This document shows, piece after piece, positions 4,749-5,600 of a stretch of DNA of 5,600 nucleotides; the stretch's first letter is position 1, and every line of letters starts with the position of its first letter. This DNA is from Pseudofrankia asymbiotica (GTDB lineage Bacteria > Actinomycetota > Actinomycetes > Frankiales > Frankiaceae). The DNA lies in NCBI RefSeq assembly GCF_001983105.1, contig NZ_MOMC01000060.1:29100-34699 (forward strand), in the 5' to 3' direction. The position numbers and the translations under genes were made by a program. A model generated the notes under the pieces. It worked only from the letters and a program-made list of their open reading frames with translations, was not told the origin of the DNA and searched no databases.

Positions 4749-5600
4749 CTGACCACCACGGTCGCCGCCGACGACATCGCCGCCCTGCGAGAGGCCCTGC
4801 GCGGGGCGCTCGGCACCACCCGCCACGACCTCGCGCCGACGGTGGACGCCGACTGGCGCACCAGCTGGCCGGTACTGGCCGAACTCGGCCTGGCCGCCTT
4901 CTGCGCGCCGGAGGAGAAGGACGGCTTCGGCCTGCGGGCCGACGCGGCCGTCGCCGCCGCGGCGGAGCTCGGTGCCGCGCTGCACGGCGGCCCGTTCGCC
5001 GGGCTCACAGCGAGCGTCCACGCGCTCGCCCACGCCGCCGGCGACCCGATCGCCGACGACCTGCTGGCCGGCGTCCTCGCCGGGGAGCGCGTCTGCGCGT
5101 TCGGACGCCTCGACCAGGACAGCCTGGTCGCCCGGCTCGTCGACGGCGCGCCGGGCGCGGACGCGCCGCTGCTGCTGGACCGCCGGCGGGACGACCTGCT
5201 GCTCCTGTCCGACCCGGCGGACTGGACCGCCGACTCGTCCCGCCACGGCTTCGACAGGACCAGGACCTGCGCCGACGTCACCCCGGCGCCGGGCCGCGGC
5301 CGCCGCGTCACCGTGCCGGGCGACGCCGCCCGGCGGGCCGTCGCGCTGTACGAACTGCTCCTGGCCGCGGACGCGGTCGGCGGCGTGCGGCGGATGCTGG
5401 AGCGCACCGTCGCCTACGCCGGCCAGCGCCAGACGTTCGGCAGGCCGATCGGCGGCTTCCAGGCCGTCCAGCACCGGCTCGTCGACCACACCGTACGCGC
5501 GCGGGGCATGGCGCTCGCCGTCGCCGAGGCCGCCCGGCTCTTCGACGACGACGAGCGCCGGACCCGCCGGCACGTCGCCCTGGCGTCCCTGAGCGTCAGC
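4749..5600 (+). CDS. Acyl-CoA dehydrogenase family protein, short middle domain, 3'-truncated by the window edge
   Basis: The frame is open for 284 codons to the end of the window. Acyl-CoA dehydrogenases are FAD enzymes that introduce an alpha-beta double bond in acyl-CoA. The N-terminal helical domain is recognisable in WPVLAELGLAAFCAPEE (40-56) and DGFGL (58-62). The FAD/dimer-contact signature in the C-terminal helical domain is YAGQRQTFGRPIGGFQAVQ (223-241), followed by HRLVDH. The middle beta domain is short (about 112-195), and the usual TEP...GSD signature is not visible. That recalls the divergent FadE-type subunits of steroid side-chain degradation, which work as heterotetramers; this is an inference. 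The catalytic glutamate region lies beyond the window. The start is uncertain: CTG 4749 follows AAAGGAG at 11 bases, while in-frame TTG 4701 lacks a good site and GTG 4842 would remove part of the first helix. The gene is divergent from the crotonase gene. Confidence 0.8.
   Translation, partial: MTTTVAADDIAALREALRGALGTTRHDLAPTVDADWRTSWPVLAELGLAAFCAPEEKDGFGLRADAAVAAAAELGAALHGGPFAGLTASVHALAHAAGDPIADDLLAGVLAGERVCAFGRLDQDSLVARLVDGAPGADAPLLLDRRRDDLLLLSDPADWTADSSRHGFDRTRTCADVTPAPGRGRRVTVPGDAARRAVALYELLLAADAVGGVRRMLERTVAYAGQRQTFGRPIGGFQAVQHRLVDHTVRARGMALAVAEAARLFDDDERRTRRHVALASLSVS

Noticed and set aside
4738..4752. TTG directly after AAAGGAG as start of the dehydrogenase gene.
   Set aside because: It is in the wrong frame, meets a TGA after four codons and has zero spacing from the ribosome-binding site.
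4521..5573. Long minus-strand open frames opposite the acyl-CoA dehydrogenase (350 and 293 codons).
   Set aside because: The products are biased in composition and featureless, whereas the plus-strand frame carries the dehydrogenase signature AGQRQTFGRPIG.

Overview
The window is very GC-rich (about 70% by eye). It has strong G/C bias at third codon positions, GTG starts, tight gene packing and GC-rich terminator hairpins without U-tracts. This fits a soil or plant-associated actinomycete; the gene content resembles Frankia/Pseudofrankia-type or Mycobacterium-like catabolic regions, but genus is an inference. No rRNA, tRNA, CRISPR array, insertion sequence or phage gene was seen.

Layout. (1) 1-888, plus strand: the C-terminal part of a branched-chain-amino-acid-type (LivK-like) solute-binding protein, cut by the window edge. 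Two consecutive perfect hairpins follow (880-897 and 933-960), separating it from the convergent genes on the other strand. (2) 1036-1925, minus strand: two tandem small SnoaL/NTF2-fold proteins. The upstream one appears to be transcribed as a leaderless mRNA from a promoter at 1932-1937. (3) 2023-4484, minus strand: an enoyl-CoA hydratase/isomerase (crotonase) family protein followed by an AMP-forming acyl-CoA ligase. They overlap by four bases (GTGA), and the unit ends in a perfect 13-bp hairpin (1980-2012). (4) 4485-4748: a divergent intergenic region rich in inverted repeats, with a plausible plus-strand promoter. (5) 4749-5600, plus strand: the N-terminal part of an acyl-CoA dehydrogenase with a reduced middle domain, running off the window.

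Together the genes look like part of a CoA-dependent catabolic locus: uptake of a small carboxylated or amino compound, CoA activation, alpha-beta dehydrogenation, crotonase-fold chemistry, and one or two SnoaL-fold enzymes acting on a cyclic or polyketide/steroid-like intermediate. The substrate cannot be read from the sequence.

The most interesting non-coding signal is a shared motif. AATATCGANNTCGA occurs at both the SnoaL promoter (1941-1954) and the proposed dehydrogenase promoter (4672-4685). In both places TCGA tetramers repeat on a 6-bp phase inside an AT-rich island. This suggests one regulator controlling both units. Other points of note: the crotonase lacks both catalytic glutamates of classical hydratases, the dehydrogenase lacks the usual middle-domain signature and a conventional start codon, and a hairpin could hide the ribosome-binding site of the crotonase gene. 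Nothing resembling a wholly new type of system was found.
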